From Hyaloraphidium curvatum (Eukaryota; Monoblepharomycota; Hyaloraphidiomycetes; Hyaloraphidiales; Hyaloraphidiaceae), in the NCBI GenBank assembly GCA_025558095.1, contig JAIVFI010000030.1:248001-312000 (forward strand): DNA of 64,000 nt, in the 5' to 3' direction. A model generated the notes under the pieces. The model made no database searches, had not been told where the DNA came from, and saw only the letters and a list, made by a program, of their open reading frames with translations. Positions 38,889 through 50,956 of the stretch are shown piece by piece; position 1 is the first letter of the stretch, and the number at the start of each line of letters is the position of its first letter. Made by a program: the position numbers and the translations under genes.

Positions 38889-39412
38889 TGCAGCGGAATG
38901 CGGGCGGTAGAGGGAGCGTGAGCTGACGACTTTTGTTCCAAATGGCGCGTTCGCGCTGGCTCGCGCGCGCCTCGCCAGCCCGCACCGGGCTGAGGCGCCT
39001 CCTCCTCTTCCTCCCCCTTTCCGACGCCGGGTGGCCCAGTTATGAATGCATTAGTGCTAAGAGAGACATTCCGCGATCACAGAGATGTTGCGAGGCGCTC
39101 GTGGTGGCATGGGCCCACGTGGACCATGTGGCGAGTACGCGTCGACGCCCCGGGTAGATCGAACGCATTGCGCCGCCGATCAACCGGGGGGCCCACTCGC
39201 CTTCTACTCAGGAACACATTGGAGTGAGACGCCGTCCATTTCGCATGGTTTTGAGGTTCGGAACGATCCTCGCCAAAACAAGTGAGGAGCGTTTTTGCGG
39301 CGCCACACCGACCCGGGCCTGCCCGCCGTCGTCCCGAACCTCCCGCCGTCATCGCTACGTTTCGGCTCGCGCACAAATGGCCCCTGCACCCCTCCTTGTT
39401 GCCCCTTCTCTC
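38889..39412. promoter_or_regulatory. Intergenic region between SAMS and NADP-IDH
   Basis: 524 bp between divergent start codons, GC-rich, with no ORF I would support. Among the longest upstream regions in the host part of the window. Confidence 0.4.
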
Positions 39413-41290
39413 ATGTCTCGGAGTATGCCTCGCGCAGTCGCCGCTCGGGCGCGGCCTGGCGCTGCCTCCCAGGCCAGGGCCTGTGGGTGCTTTGCCTCTT
39501 CTCGCGCCACATTCGATATCGACCGCTCCCGCCATCTCTCCCCGCTATTGCGCCCATCTCATGCCATTTCGATCCTATACGATGGCTTTGCGCGCTCCCA
39601 GATGCCACGCCGGCCAAGATCAAGGTCGCAAACCCCATAGTGGAGCTCGATGGGGATGAGATGACCCGCATCATTTGGCAAATGATCAAGGACAAGCTCA
39701 TCCTGCCCTACATTGGTACGTTGCGACCGAGAGCGGACAAGCAGGAATGCCGACCCGCCCGCCTCCAGACGCCGACATCAAGTACTATGATCTCTCCGTC
39801 GAGTCGCGCGACAAGGTTGTGTCCAGCGGGCCTCCGATTCCTCGTTTCCTGACCGTTTCGCGACAACAGACTAGCGATCAGATCACGATTGACGCCGCGG
39901 AGGCGATCCTCAAGTACAATGTGGGGATCAAGTGCGCCACCATCACCCCCGACGAGCAGCGCGTAAAGGGTATGGTCGCTCGCGGAGCCCGAGTGAGAAG
40001 CCACTGATCCAGATTGCTGCTCTCCGTTAGAATTCAACCTGAAGCAGATGTGGAAGTCGCCCAACGGCACCATCCGGAACATCCTGGGAGGCACGGTTTT
40101 CCGCGAGCCCATCGTCCTCAAGAACGTCCCGCGCATCGTGCCCGGCTGGACCAAGCCCATCATCATCGGACGCCATGCTTTCGGCGACCAGTACCGCGCC
40201 ACCGACTTTGTGGTCAACGAACCGGGGAAGCTGGATATGGTCTTCACTCCGGCCAACGGCGGGGAGAAGCAGGTCTACACCGTTTACGAGTACAAGAGCC
40301 CGGGTGTTGCCATGGGCATGTACAACCTCGCGGATGTGGGTTTATCTCGGTGCGGGAATGTCGACGACGGTGACGAGCGCTGCGATAGTCGATTGCTGGA
40401 TTCGCCTACAGCTGCTTCCAGGTTGCCCTGGCCAAGAAGCAGCCTCTCTACCTGAGCACTAAGGCGAGTGGCGCCCCCGTGTGCTCAGTGGGGACGAGCG
40501 CTGACTTACGCTTCTTTTTCAGAACACCATCTTGAAGAAGTACGATGGTCGCTTCAAGGACATCTTCCAGGAGATCTACGAGAAGTATGTGATCGGTTTA
40601 TGCTTGTCCCCGGTAGTCTCGGGCTCACCAATCGAGTAGGGAGTTCAAGGCGAAATACGAGGCCGCCGGCATCTGGTACGAGCACCGCCTCATTGACGAC
40701 ATGGTGGCGCAGGCCCTGAAGTCGGACGGAGGGTTCGTTTGGGCCTGCAAGAACTACGACGGCGATGTGCAGGTGTGTTGCCTCGGTCGCGCGACGATCT
40801 CCAGATCGCTTGACACTGCCGCCCCGCAGTCGGACATTGTGGCCCAGGGCTACGGCTCTCTTGGTCTGATGACGTCGGTCCTGATCACTCCCGACGGCAA
40901 GACGGTGGAAGCCGAGGCAGCGCATGGTTTGTGACGCTCCTCTACGCAGTCGGCCAATGAACTAAGCCAACGCATTTGTCAGGTACCGTCACCCGCCACT
41001 ACCGCGTCCACCAGAAGGGCGGCGAGACCAGCACGAACTCCGTGGCCTCGATCTTTGCATGGACCCGCGGCTTGGAACATCGCGCGAAGCTCGACGGCAA
41101 CGCCGAACTGTCCAAGTTCACCGCCCAGGTCGAGCAGGCTACGATCCAGACGATCGAGAAGGACGAGATCATGACCAAGGACCTCGCTTTGGCAATCCAC
41201 GGAAAGAGCCTGAAGCCGACCGACTATGTGAACACGGCTGGCTTCATCGAGGCAGTTGCCTCGCGTTTGGCCAAGACGCGGTCAGCTTAA
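39413..41290 (+). CDS. IDP1: Mitochondrial NADP-dependent isocitrate dehydrogenase
   Basis: Exon 1 (ATG 39413) encodes an Arg/Ala-rich, acid-free leader, [20 protein letters not shown], spliced in frame to [20 protein letters not shown]. The R-A-Y-A junction looks like a mitochondrial cleavage site. The body matches eukaryotic [207 protein letters not shown]. Reaction: oxidative decarboxylation of isocitrate to 2-oxoglutarate with NADPH. Four or more short introns. Confidence 0.94.
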
Positions 41291-41333
41291 ACATACATGG
41301 ACTAGAGCATGGGATGGTGGGGCGCGATAGAGC

Positions 41334-41339
41334 AATAAA
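41334..41339 (+). terminator. AATAAA polyadenylation signal of NADP-IDH
   Basis: Canonical AATAAA 44 bp after the IDH stop codon and before the next gene's start. Confidence 0.5.
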
Positions 41340-41467
41340 TTGAATGCCGTGCTAGGGCATGCAATGCCATGATCGTCGGCAGAGTTCTGGCCTGTTCAGA
41401 GGAGGAGGAGGAGAAGTTTGATGACTCGTCCCGCCGGCGTCACTCCTCGCAATACGTCCCGCCCACG

Positions 41468-42744
41468 ATGCAGCAGCCTCCGATACCGATGCCCGGTGGA
41501 TTTCCCGCCCTTCCTTTCCCCTTCCCGTCTATGCCGGTTGCGGTTAACCCGAAGGCCGCACGCTATCCGAAACCGCCTGTACGTGTTCCGCCCTCCAGGC
41601 GCGTTACAAGGCCTCGCTGCCGCGACAACGCGGCGATGCTGGTGCTCCGGACTCTCTGCGTGATGCGGTGCCTCATTTCCTTGGGCCACGCAGAAACGAC
41701 CGCCGCCGACGGAATCGAACCGGACGCTTTATGTTCACAACCTCCACGACAAGAAGTCCAAGAGCTGTGCGTGTCAATCGACGCGCCATCCTTGAGAGAA
41801 GCTAAAAGCACGCCGTCTGCAGTGTTGACGAAGGAGCTCATGAGCATATTCGGGCAGTACGGCGACATCCTGGAGATTTCGGTGAAGAAGCGGCTCAAGA
41901 TGAGGGGGCAGGCCTTTGTCGTCTTCAAGGAGCTGGAATCGGCGGAGACGGCGCTGAAGGAGCTGCAGGGGTTCCCGCTCTTCAATAAGCCGATGGTGGA
42001 GCTCGTCTGGATGGCTGCGTTGGACGGGCTGCTCATCCGGTCGGCGGCCCCTTCCAGGACATCCAGTACGCGAGGGAAAAGAGCGACACGGTGGCGAAGC
42101 TGGACGGCACTCTGGAAGAGAACAAGAGGCTCCGGGCCGAGCGGAAAGGTTCGTTGCTCCGGAGGGAAAACCCCGGCATGCCTTTGACCGCCTGGCAGCC
42201 AATGCCAAGGACTCGGATGAGGAAGAGGAAGACGAGGACATCAAGGAAGAGTCGGAAGAGGAGGGCGAGGAGGGCGAGGGCGAGGAGGAGCGGCCGGCCA
42301 AGAAGGCCAAGAAGGAGAACCGGAAGGATGCTCAGCCGGCAGCACCGGCAGCCGCTCCCTTCGGTTAGTGGGCCTCGAAGAGGGTATGTCTTTCTACTGA
42401 CCCTTTTCCGCGCGACGCAGCTTTCCCGAACGCGTTCGGGTTCGCGCCGGATGGCCCGCCAAACAGCATCCTCTTCGTGCAGAACGTCCCCGCGGAGGTC
42501 ACCGAGGAGGCCCTATCGGCCCTCTTCCAGCAGTACCAAGGCTTCAAGGAGGTCCGTCTCGTGCGGCGGAACAACGTCGGTGGGTGCTGGAGTGTCCATG
42601 GCCTCCGCCGGGCTTCCCTGACGCGCCGTGGCAGCGTTCGTCGAGTACGAATCGGAAGGGCAGGCCATCGTGGCCAAGATGGCCCTCCACGGCTACAAGG
42701 TCACGGATGAGGCGCTGCTGTACGTGACGTACGCGAAGAAGTGA
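41468..42744 (+). CDS. SNRPA: U1A/U2B''-type spliceosomal snRNP protein (two RRMs)
   Basis: The ATG at 41468 opens a Pro-rich leader ([20 protein letters not shown]); an in-frame ATG at 41369 would add 33 residues. After a GTACGT intron, RRM1 begins [20 protein letters not shown]. It continues [70 protein letters not shown] charged linker follows ([26 protein letters not shown]). RRM2 reads [65 protein letters not shown]. Both RRMs and the QYAREKSD block match the U1A/U2B''/SNF family; U1A versus U2B'' cannot be separated here. Role: U1 or U2 snRNA loop binding in the nucleus. Confidence 0.92.
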
Positions 42745-42798
42745 TGCCGAGGCTCCACTACTGCAGCGACCGGGGGACGTGGTGTCCGCGTGTCGCGT

Positions 42799-43038
42799 TC
42801 ACTTCCGTTCGGCGGCATCCCTCGCGTCCAGTGCCCGACAGAGGCAGGCTACGCGTACGCGCAGCTTTTCATTCTCTGCACGGGCGAGTTCGAGTTCCTG
42901 CGCGAGCCGCCGCACGTCCTCGGCATCGGCGACGGGTTTCGGCGGGGCGGGTTCGGCGGCCGCGCCGACGAGGCTCTTTAGCAGCGCGGCTGTTTCTTCC
43001 AGCGACGCGATGGATCGTTCGACGCGTTCCGACGCCAT
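42799..43038 (-). CDS. Small coiled-coil protein (79 aa), unknown
   Basis: ATG at 43036-43038. It encodes MASERVERSIASLEETAALL, an Ala/Pro linker, and a leucine-rich coiled coil (VRRLAQELELARAENEKLRV). No family recognised. Support comes from position: the stop is 54 bp from the U1A stop (convergent), and the start is 71 bp from the ARPC1 start (divergent), the spacing seen for other real genes here. It could be a short Mediator- or kinetochore-type subunit, but that is speculation. Confidence 0.5.
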   Translation of the reverse strand: MASERVERSIASLEETAALLKSLVGAAAEPAPPKPVADAEDVRRLAQELELARAENEKLRVRVACLCRALDARDAAERK

Positions 43039-43109
43039 GTGTGCCGGGGTGGAGAGTGATCGATCGTGCTCAGCTTCCAACCACTGGAGTCGCCCTCCCC
43101 GCCGACGCG

Positions 43110-44628
43110 ATGGCGGCGACGGCCACGCCGGTCATCACCGAGCAGCTGCTGGTGCGCGAACCGCCGCCGCCCGCCGGCCGCGCTGACGCGTCCGCCGCAG
43201 CTCGGGCCCATCTCCGCGCACGCGTTCAACAAGGACCGCTCGCGTGCGTGGCCGCGCACCGCTCTACCGCCCCGCTGACGCGCCGCAGAGGTCGCCGTGT
43301 GCCCAAACAACAACGAGGTCCACGTGTACGCGCGGGGCAGCGCCGGCTGGACGCTGGCGCAGGTGCTGGGCGAGGTGCGGAACCCCCCGCCGCCCCCGGC
43401 GCCGCTGACAGGCCCGCAGCACGACAAGCTGGTCACAGGCATCGACTGGGCGCCTGAGTCGAACAGGATCGTGACGTGCTCGCAGGACCGGAACGCCTAC
43501 GTGTGGAACCTCAACCCCGCGTCGGGCCAGTGGGAGCCCACCCTGGTGCTGCTGCGCATCAACCGCGCGGCGACATTCGTTCGATGGAGCCCGAAGGAGA
43601 ACAAGTTCGCCGTGGCGAGCGGGGCAAAGACCATCGCCGTGTGCTATTTTGAGCAGGAGAACAACTGGTGGGTCAGCAAGCAGATCAAGAAGCCCATATC
43701 CTCCACCGTCACCTCCGTGGACTGGCACCCGAGCAACCTGCTCCTCGCCGCGGGCTCGACGGACATGAAAGTGAGCGGGAGCCGGCGGTCGTGTCGGAAC
43801 GGGAGCCGAACGCCCTCCCCCGCAGGCGCGAATCTTTGCTGCCTACGTAAAGGACGTGGACGAGAAGTGCGTGCCTGGTCGGGTCGGGCTGCAGCCGCTC
43901 GGGGCTCACACATCAGTCCAGGGCCAGCGGGGCACCGTGGATAGAGGGGCGCTTGACCTTCGGCCAGGTGGTCGCCGAGTACGACAATGGCCGCATGGGC
44001 TGGGTGCACAGCGTCGCGTTTTCGCCCAGCGGCGGACAGCTCGCATGGAGCGGTATGTTTCTTAAGCCGTTTCGCCGGCCGTCGTCTGATGTGACGCCGC
44101 GTCGCAGGGCACGGATCGGACGTCTGCGTCGTCGACGGAGCGACGAAGCAGGCCAGCTGGATCAAGACCGCCAACTTGCCTCTCCTTTCCCTTATTTTCG
44201 CCTCCGAGGACAGCATCATCGCCGCCGGGCACGACTGCTATCCGGCCTTGATCCGCAAGAGCGGGGCGAACTGGTGAGCCCGTCGCCCTCGGTTTCGCGC
44301 CCGCCAACCGTGCCCGACCCCGCAGGGAGTACGTGGATAAGCTGGACGGCGGCGACAGCAAGAAGGCCGCATCCACGGGGTCCACGGCGATGAACATGTT
44401 CCGGCAGATGGACAGCCGCGCCCAGGCCGCGGCCCCGGCCGAGTCGCTGCCGTCGGTCCACCAAAATACGATCACGTGGGTGCTTGCTCGGTCGCCCTCG
44501 TGCTCCAACGGTTCTCACGCGTTCTGCCGAGCAGGAGCGTGCGGAAGTTCGAGAGCTCGCCGGCGGGGGACGTGTCGAAGTTCTCGACGACCGGCGTCGA
44601 CGGATTGCTCGTCGTCTGGCAGCTGTAG
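43110..44628 (+). CDS. ARPC1: Arp2/3 complex subunit 1 (ARPC1/p40), WD40
   Basis: Exon 1 [14 protein letters not shown] (ATG 43110), an intron, [14 protein letters not shown], an intron, [16 protein letters not shown]. Propeller blades: [142 protein letters not shown]. The C-terminal part ([35 protein letters not shown]) includes the insertion that contacts actin branches. Strong full-length match. Role: nucleation of branched actin filaments in the cytoplasm. One intron near 43771-43826 uses GTGAGC...CCGCAG. Confidence 0.94.
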
Positions 44629-44810
44629 CGGATACCTAAACTTGGCGCAATTCATTCCATTGTTCTCCATGCTTGCTGCCGTTGGCCTCGTCCCAAGACA
44701 GATACCGAGGATAGGGCGGCGCTGATCGGCGGTGATGGTTGCGCGTCGGCCCGACCCCAAGCCCGAGCATCCCGCACTCTCGACGCGCGGCTCGGGCTGC
44801 TGCCGCCACG

Positions 44811-45896
44811 ATGGCGCTGCGCGAGGATGTTATCCAGAGCGCGGTCAAGTTCCTGCAGGACCCGAAGGTCCAGTCGTCGCCCTTGGCGCGGCGCATCGCC
44901 TTCCTGGAGTCGAAGGGACTATCGTCGGAGGAGATCGAGCAGGCGATGCAGCGGGCCTCGGGCGGCACGGGGACGACGACGGCGGTCGTGCCTGCCGCGC
45001 CCGGCGTGATGCAGCCGGTCGGGGTCCCGGGCGGCGTGCAGATGTACCCGGCCCCCGGGTACCCGGCATACGGACCGCCGATGCAGCCGCCGCCCCCGCC
45101 GCCAAAGGAGCGCGACTGGAAGGACTACTTTATTGCGACCACGATTGCTGCCGGCATCGGATACGGCATCTACATGTTCGCAAAGGTTCGTTTGGGTTCC
45201 CGACGCGGGTTGCCGTCTGCTCACGCCTTGCGGCCATCAGAACTACCTCGCGCCGTGGATCCAGTTCCCCGCTCAGGAGCGCCTCGATGAGGACCGAAAG
45301 CACATGGACGAGCAGCTGTCCACGGCGTCAACGGCTCTGACTGCGGTCAAGGACGAAACGACCTCGGTGATGAAGGCCATCGATAGCCAGGCGACGAAGG
45401 TCAACGAGGCCTTGTCGCTTGTGGAAACGACCTTGAAGGAGCTGAAGGAGGCGGACGACAAGAGGGACGAGGAACTGAGGAGCCTGAAGGACGACATCGA
45501 GAACATCAAGAACCTGATCCCCAAGGCACGTCTCTCGTGCTCCGGGATCGAGGGGAAGGCTGACTTTGCCCTGCGCAGATGATTGACAAGGGGAAGGAGA
45601 CGCAGAACCAGGTCCTCACGGATCTCCAGACCGAGATCAAGTCGCTCAAGAGCCTTCTCCTGAGTCGGCGCGTCGGGCCCGGGGGGACCTCCGTGCCGAT
45701 CGGTGGGGCTGGAGGCGAGGGCGAAACCGCGAGCGCTCCTGCTGCCTTGGTCTCTGCCCCTGCCGCCCCTGCCGCGGCGAGCCCTGCGCTTCCAGTGCCC
45801 AACTCCCTGCAGGCAAAGATTCCTAGCGTTCCCAGCATCCCCAGCTGGCAGCTGCAGGCGGACGCGAAGAAGGAGGAAAGTGCCGGAAGCTCGTAG
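44811..45896 (+). CDS. PEX14: Peroxin Pex14, peroxisomal docking protein
   Basis: The ATG at 44811 starts MALREDVIQSAVKFLQDPKV, then ARRIAFLESKGLSSEEIEQAM, the conserved N-terminal domain that binds WxxxF motifs of Pex5. A Pro/Gly-rich segment (about residues 60-105) leads to the basic KERDWKDYF and a single hydrophobic segment, IATTIAAGIGYGIYMFAK. After an intron comes a long coiled coil (DEDRKHMDEQLSTASTALTA through LKDDIENIKNLI) and, after another intron, KGKETQNQVLTDLQTEIKS and a low-complexity tail. The order is that of Pex14. Role: import of matrix proteins at the peroxisome membrane with Pex13 and Pex17. Tail-to-tail with SOF1, 58 bp apart. Confidence 0.9.
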
Positions 45897-45954
45897 TAGC
45901 ATTTTGTCTCGACCCGACCATGACACCAGCTCTGTCTACCGTGTACATAAGCGA

Positions 45955-47395
45955 TTAATCCTCCACTTCCAAAATAGCCCTGTCCCGCTCCTTGGGACGC
46001 TTTTGCACAGTGTCCGAGTGCTTGCGAACGTTGTCCCGCTTCCTTTTCTGCGCAGACAGGATCTCCCGCTTCTCCTCCTGGGCCTTGATGATGGGTTTGG
46101 GCACGTGCCGCTGCCTGCAAAGGAACGAGAGTCAGTGACGCACCGCCCAGTCGACATGCCGAACCCACTTGTCGATGCGGCGGATCTCGGGAATGTGCTT
46201 GTATCGTTCCTTGATCTGCTTCGCGTAGTCCAGCGCGTTCTGCTCCCGCACGGATTTGACGCCGAGCTTCTCGGATGCCTGGGCTTTCCACAGGCGGATG
46301 TTGCCGTCGTCGCTACCGGACATGACGAACTTGGAATCCATGCTCCACTTGACGCAGAATATCCGCTGCATGCGCTTCGTGTGGTACACCTCGCGGCTGT
46401 GCCCGTCCGAATCCCGGAATATGCGGATGGACCTGTCGTACGAGCCCGTCACGATCTCCTTGCCGGTCGGCGAGTAATCCAAATCAAGGACGGCGGAAAC
46501 ATGATCTTTCATGACGTTGCGTGCCCGGTCCAGCTTCCGCATGTCGAACATGTAGCAGTTGTGGTCCTCGTTCGCGGCGGCAAAGTTGAAAGCTTCCATG
46601 GGATTCCAACAGATGGCATTGGTCTTCATGGCAAGCACGACCTTTTGGATTGGCGACGACGACCGCACGTCGTACAGCGTGATCGTCCGGTCCGAGCCCG
46701 CGCTCGCGAGGATATTAATCTCCGTTTGGTTGAACTTCACGGCGTTCACCGTTTCCGTTCCCCACTCAAACGTCCGGGTAGGCTCCGCCCGCGAGTGGTC
46801 CCAGATGTCCACGACGGAGCTCGCCGTGGCAAAAGTGGTCCTCGACCGGTGGTGGTCGACCGCATTGAGCGCCGCCTTGTGAGTGTACACGGCCGTGGGG
46901 GCCGTACTGCTCTCGTCCCATATCCGCACCGTCTGGTCATCGCCCACAGTAACGAACGAACCCTCAGAGAAGGGCACGATAGTGACGCCCCGGACGAAAC
47001 CCGAGTGCGCGTTTCGGTTCTGCCATACGGTTGCTCCAGACGCCAGGTTCCACAACCGCACCTCTGCAACGCAAAATATCATGAGTCGAGAGTACGTTCC
47101 GTGAAGAGACTAGCCCACCTCCGTCCGCGCTGCCCGAAGCGATCTTGCTGAGCTTCGTCGGGTGCTTTGCAAGGCAGTACACCCCGTCCACATGGCCCGA
47201 AAGCGCTCTGACAAAAGGTGCCGCAAAGAGCCGCTCCAGCTTCGTCGCGTTCAGGGCCCGTGTATACTCCCTCGCCCGCTCGAAGGGGTGGAGGGAGGGA
47301 TCGACGTTCTTCTGGGTCCGGAAGACATCGTTGCTCCGTTCCCGGACATGGTCCTCCGTCCGCCGCGATATTGCCTTGATTTTCTGCGGAACCAT
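45955..47395 (-). CDS. SOF1: SOF1/DCAF13 WD40 ribosome-biogenesis factor
   Basis: The Met at 47395 opens MVPQKIKAISRRTEDHVRER, then VDPSLHPFERAREYTRALNA and TKLERLFAAPFVRALSGHVD, diagnostic of Sof1. WD repeats follow: HPTKLSKIASGSADG; NRNAHSGFVRGVTIVP; FVTVGDDQTVRIWDES; FEWGTETVNAVKFNQTE; SAGSDRTITLYDVRS; AICWNPMEAFNFAAANED; NCYMFDMRKLDRARNVM; VLDLDYSPTGKEIVTGSYD; FVMSGSDDGNIRLWKAQ. The C-terminal Sof1 domain is ASEKLGVKSVREQNALDYAK, ERYKHIPEIRRI, RHVPKPIIKAQEEKREI. Role: U3-associated 18S rRNA processing in the nucleolus. Start 140 bp from the divergent NOC2 start, a second ribosome-biogenesis gene, so co-regulation from the shared promoter is plausible. Confidence 0.95.
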
Positions 47396-47535
47396 TGAGT
47401 CGGAGTCGGCCGCCAAGGGCCGTAGAGCTCCTCACCATCTCTCGGAGCAGAGGGAAGACGTTGAAGCGTCGCAATGTTTACCTCGGTCAAGTCAACAGCA
47501 GAAACCTCAAGCCCGTGGACCGTGGAAACGTCGCG

Positions 47536-50051
47536 ATGAAGGTCAAAAAACGCACAAAAAACTTCGTCAGCAAGCACTTGAAGCAGACGATTGAGAACAG
47601 ACGGAAGGCGAAGGACTTCCAGCGGAAGAAGGACAATAGGAAGGCCCGCCGGGGGCCGGGCCGGGATCGTCAACCGACCGAGCCGGAGAAGGGCCCTCGC
47701 GAAGCCGAATCGGACGACGAAGATGTCGAGAGCGACATCGAAGTGGAGAGGCCCTCGAAGAAGGCTCCTTTGGGGTCGAAGCCGCGGAAAGCCCCGGGCA
47801 AAGACGCCGTGGAAGCCGCCCACAAGGGCGAGCTTGAGGACCTCCGCGAAACGGACCCGGAGTTTTTCAAGTTTCTTCAGGACAATGACGAAGCGCTGCT
47901 CGCGTTTGGAGACGACATGGAGGAGGGCTCTGACGAAGAAGAGGGATCCACCGACGACAGCGGTTCCGAAGTCGCGGACGAAGACCAGATGGACGCCGCT
48001 GCTTCTGACGACGAGGATGTTGGCGAGGACGACGCTCCGATCCTCACGAACCAGATGCTGGACGCCTGGGAAGCCTCACTGGCAAAGAACAAGTCGCTGA
48101 GGATGGTGCGGAGACTGCTGGCGGCGCTGAAGGCTGCGGAGCAGTTCACGGAAGGCGAGCAAGACGAAGGAGCGGCGTACAGCTTTGATGATCAATCCGG
48201 TAAGCGAGCTTTGGGCATCTGGTGGCGCCAAGGTTGCTTATGCTCTGTTCGTAGTGGTCACCCGCCTTGTTTCTGTCTGTGTGACTGCAATCCCGCCTGT
48301 TTTGGACCACCATTTGCCCGTCAAATCATCCGGCAAGGCTCGGTTGGTCGATGATTAATACCAGGTTCCGCCGGCTTACTCATGCGGATCCCATAGGATT
48401 GCCTTGCCATCGGCTTCCCCTCGTTGGACGAAAGTGCAGCCGGTCGTCAAGAGCTACCTGAATCACCTTTTGAAGGTGTCCAAGCAGTTCACCAACGCGA
48501 ACCTGCAACACTTCTTGCTGCGGAACTTTGTTCCTTCCATACCGTACTTTGCTTGCTTTCCGAAGCTCTCTCGAGATCTGCTGAAGCGGCTTCTGGATGT
48601 CTGGACCAGCGGAGACGAGAAGGCACGCATCTCTGCTTTCCTCGCCATCCGGAAGCTTGCAACGTTCTCGAGCGCGCTTTTGACATTGGTCATGAAGGTC
48701 TGGAGCCTTGAGGCGTCCGCTTCACCGTGTCGTAACGCTCCTACATTCCCTTGGAAAACAGAAAGCTTATCTTTCCTTCGGCAATCTGGCTGCCAACACC
48801 AACAATCACACCTGGACGCACATCCAGTTCATGAGGGACTGCGTTGCGGAGCTTTACGCCATGAACGCAACAGCTGCCTACCAGCACGCATTCGTCTACA
48901 TCAGACAGCTGGCCATCACGCTTCGCAACGCAATTACTACCCGCACCAAGGTTCGTAGCTCCGCATAGTTGTATGGCCAGCCGCTCATCCGCCACTTTAG
49001 GACTCCTACAAGGCCGTTTACAATTGGCAGTACATCCACTGTTTGCGCCTGTGGGGCAAGGTGCTGGCGAATCACGCGCAGTCTCCCGCCCCCAAATCCA
49101 ACAAGGCGTCCCTGGCTGAACTCATCTACCCTTTCTCCCAAGTTGTTTTGGGCGTCTGCCGGTGCGTGTGCCCGTCGCAGCTCCTGGTAGCCTTTCTCAT
49201 GTGTCGCGGCAGTCTCCTTTCGAACCCACAGTACTTCCCGCTGCGGTTCCAGTGCATCCGGACCCTGCTCGACTTGAGCGAGGCGACCGGTGTGTACGTC
49301 CCGCTGGTTCCATACCTCGTCGAAGTCCTGGACTCTCCGGAGGTCACCAACCGCGCCAAGCCGTCGACGATGAAGCCCTTGGATTTCCGCCTTTCCTTGA
49401 AGGCTCAAAAGCCGTACCTGCACACCATGGTTTACCAAGATGGACTCATTCAGGAGGTGCACTACCTGCTTCTGCGGTTCTATGCGATACACGCCAAGTC
49501 GATCGCATTTCCCGAGCTCGCCACTCCCCTGCTGATCCATCTGAAGCGAATGGCCAAGAAGAGCCGCAATCCCAAACTGAGCAAGCAAGCCAGAATGCTG
49601 ATCGAAAAGGTGGGCCGTTCCACAAGCGTGATTTGACATTTATGCTTGATCGCTTCGCCACGCAGCTGGAGCAGAATGCCAAGTACATCCAAGATGAAAG
49701 GTTAAAGGTGGATTTTGCGCCGACGGACGCCGTCAAGGCTGTGGGTTCTCTTCGCTGTCACACCACGGCGTTTCTCACGGCATTCAGTCCGAGTTCCTCG
49801 CGACCGTTGCTCCCAGCGCGATACCGGTTATCCGGCATTTAGAATCCGTGAACAAGCTCAAGGCTAGGATCGAGGGCGGAGGTGCTCCGGAGGATTCGCA
49901 GCCGCTCAAGAGGAAGGTTGAGGCTGAGGAGCGCCGGACTACAAAGAAGGCAAAGGCCGCGCCGAAGCGGGCCAAGCAAGTGACCGTGGAGGAGGAAGCT
50001 GAGGAAGCCGACGAAGATGAGGATGACATCGTCGAGGACTTTTCCTTGTGA
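47536..50051 (+). CDS. NOC2: NOC2 family ribosome assembly factor
   Basis: ATG 47536 starts MKVKKRTKNFVSKHLKQTIE, a basic nucleolar N-terminus, followed by a very acidic region (EEGSDEEEGSTDD..., to about 48050). Conserved Noc2 blocks: LTNQMLDAWEASLAK, LVSVCVTAIPPVLDHHLP, WTKVQPVVKSYLNHLLK, FTNANLQHFLLRNFVPSIPY, LKRLLDVWTSGDEKARISAF, AYLSFGNLAANTNNHTWTH, FVYIRQLAITLRNAITT, VYNWQYIHCLRLWGKVL, LAELIYPFSQVVLGVCR, YFPLRFQCIRTLLDLS, YLVEVLDSPEV, SIAFPELATPLLIHLKR. The tail is rich in K and E. Eight or so introns. Role: pre-60S particle transport with Noc1 (Mak21) and Noc3. Confidence 0.94.
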
Positions 50052-50133
50052 TTCTTTAAGATTGGGATTACGCCTCGACCACAGGCCAGTGATCGTCCGC
50101 GGTCGTCGAGGACGCGTCCAGACACCCGCAGCG

Positions 50134-50915
50134 ATGGTCAACGACCAGGACAAACTGCTGGTCAATGCCGCGCCATTCGCCACTACAGGCGAGCTGGGAG
50201 GCTCAATGAGCTCCGGAGCACCGGCTGATCCCGAGGTTGGGGGAGTGTCAGGGATCCTCCGCGCGAGCAGGTGCGCCCCTCGTTCTCTGCTGCGCTCGTT
50301 TGCCGACGCCTGCCTCCCGCGTTTGACCCAGCCACCCTGGAGTGCTCATATTTCATCTTTTGTTTCGAACGCTGGCCCTGGCTACCTACATACTGGGCAG
50401 CTTCTTCTCTTCTAGCTTCATTCTCCTTTTCGTTGTCACGACCTTGCTCCTTGCGTTCGATTTTTGGACCGTGAAGAACGTTTCCGGGCGCCTGCTTGTC
50501 GGACTCCGGTGGTGGAATGAGATTCGGGACGACGGGTCGAACGTCTGGGTCTTCGAATCGAAGCCGGTAGGTTGGGAGCCGCTGACAGGCGGGATGGCGG
50601 ACCGACGCTTTCGCGCAGGACCGCTCGGTGAATCCAATCGACTCGCGCATATTCTGGACCACTTTATATGTGTTTCCTTTGCTATGGGTGTTCTTTGGGT
50701 TCGTCGCGCTCGTGAAGTTCAGCTTTGGCTGGCTGCTGCTCTGCTCAATCGCGGTGGCCTTGAACGTGTCCAACACGGTGTCCTACTACCGATGTGAGCA
50801 GGATGCGAAAGCCAGGTACTCGACTTTCATGGGAGCCAACAACGGCTTCCTGGGGAGCATGGTCAGCGGAATCGTCGGCAGCCGCATTGGATCTCTTTTC
50901 GGCGGATCGAGGTGA
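50134..50915 (+). CDS. TVP23: TVP23/FAM18 Golgi membrane protein
   Basis: ATG 50134. A short acidic/Ser-rich N-terminus ends [10 protein letters not shown]. After an intron comes the conserved core: [35 protein letters not shown] (TM), [32 protein letters not shown]. Next, [37 protein letters not shown] (TM) and [15 protein letters not shown]. The protein ends [19 protein letters not shown]23 proteins have four membrane spans and the VKNVSGR...GLRWWNE signature, both present. Role: Golgi-endosome vesicle traffic, molecular function unclear. About 82 bp after NOC2, same strand. Confidence 0.93.
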
Positions 50916-50956
50916 AGTGGAGGTGATGATTATACCCCTCTTTGTACATGGCATAG

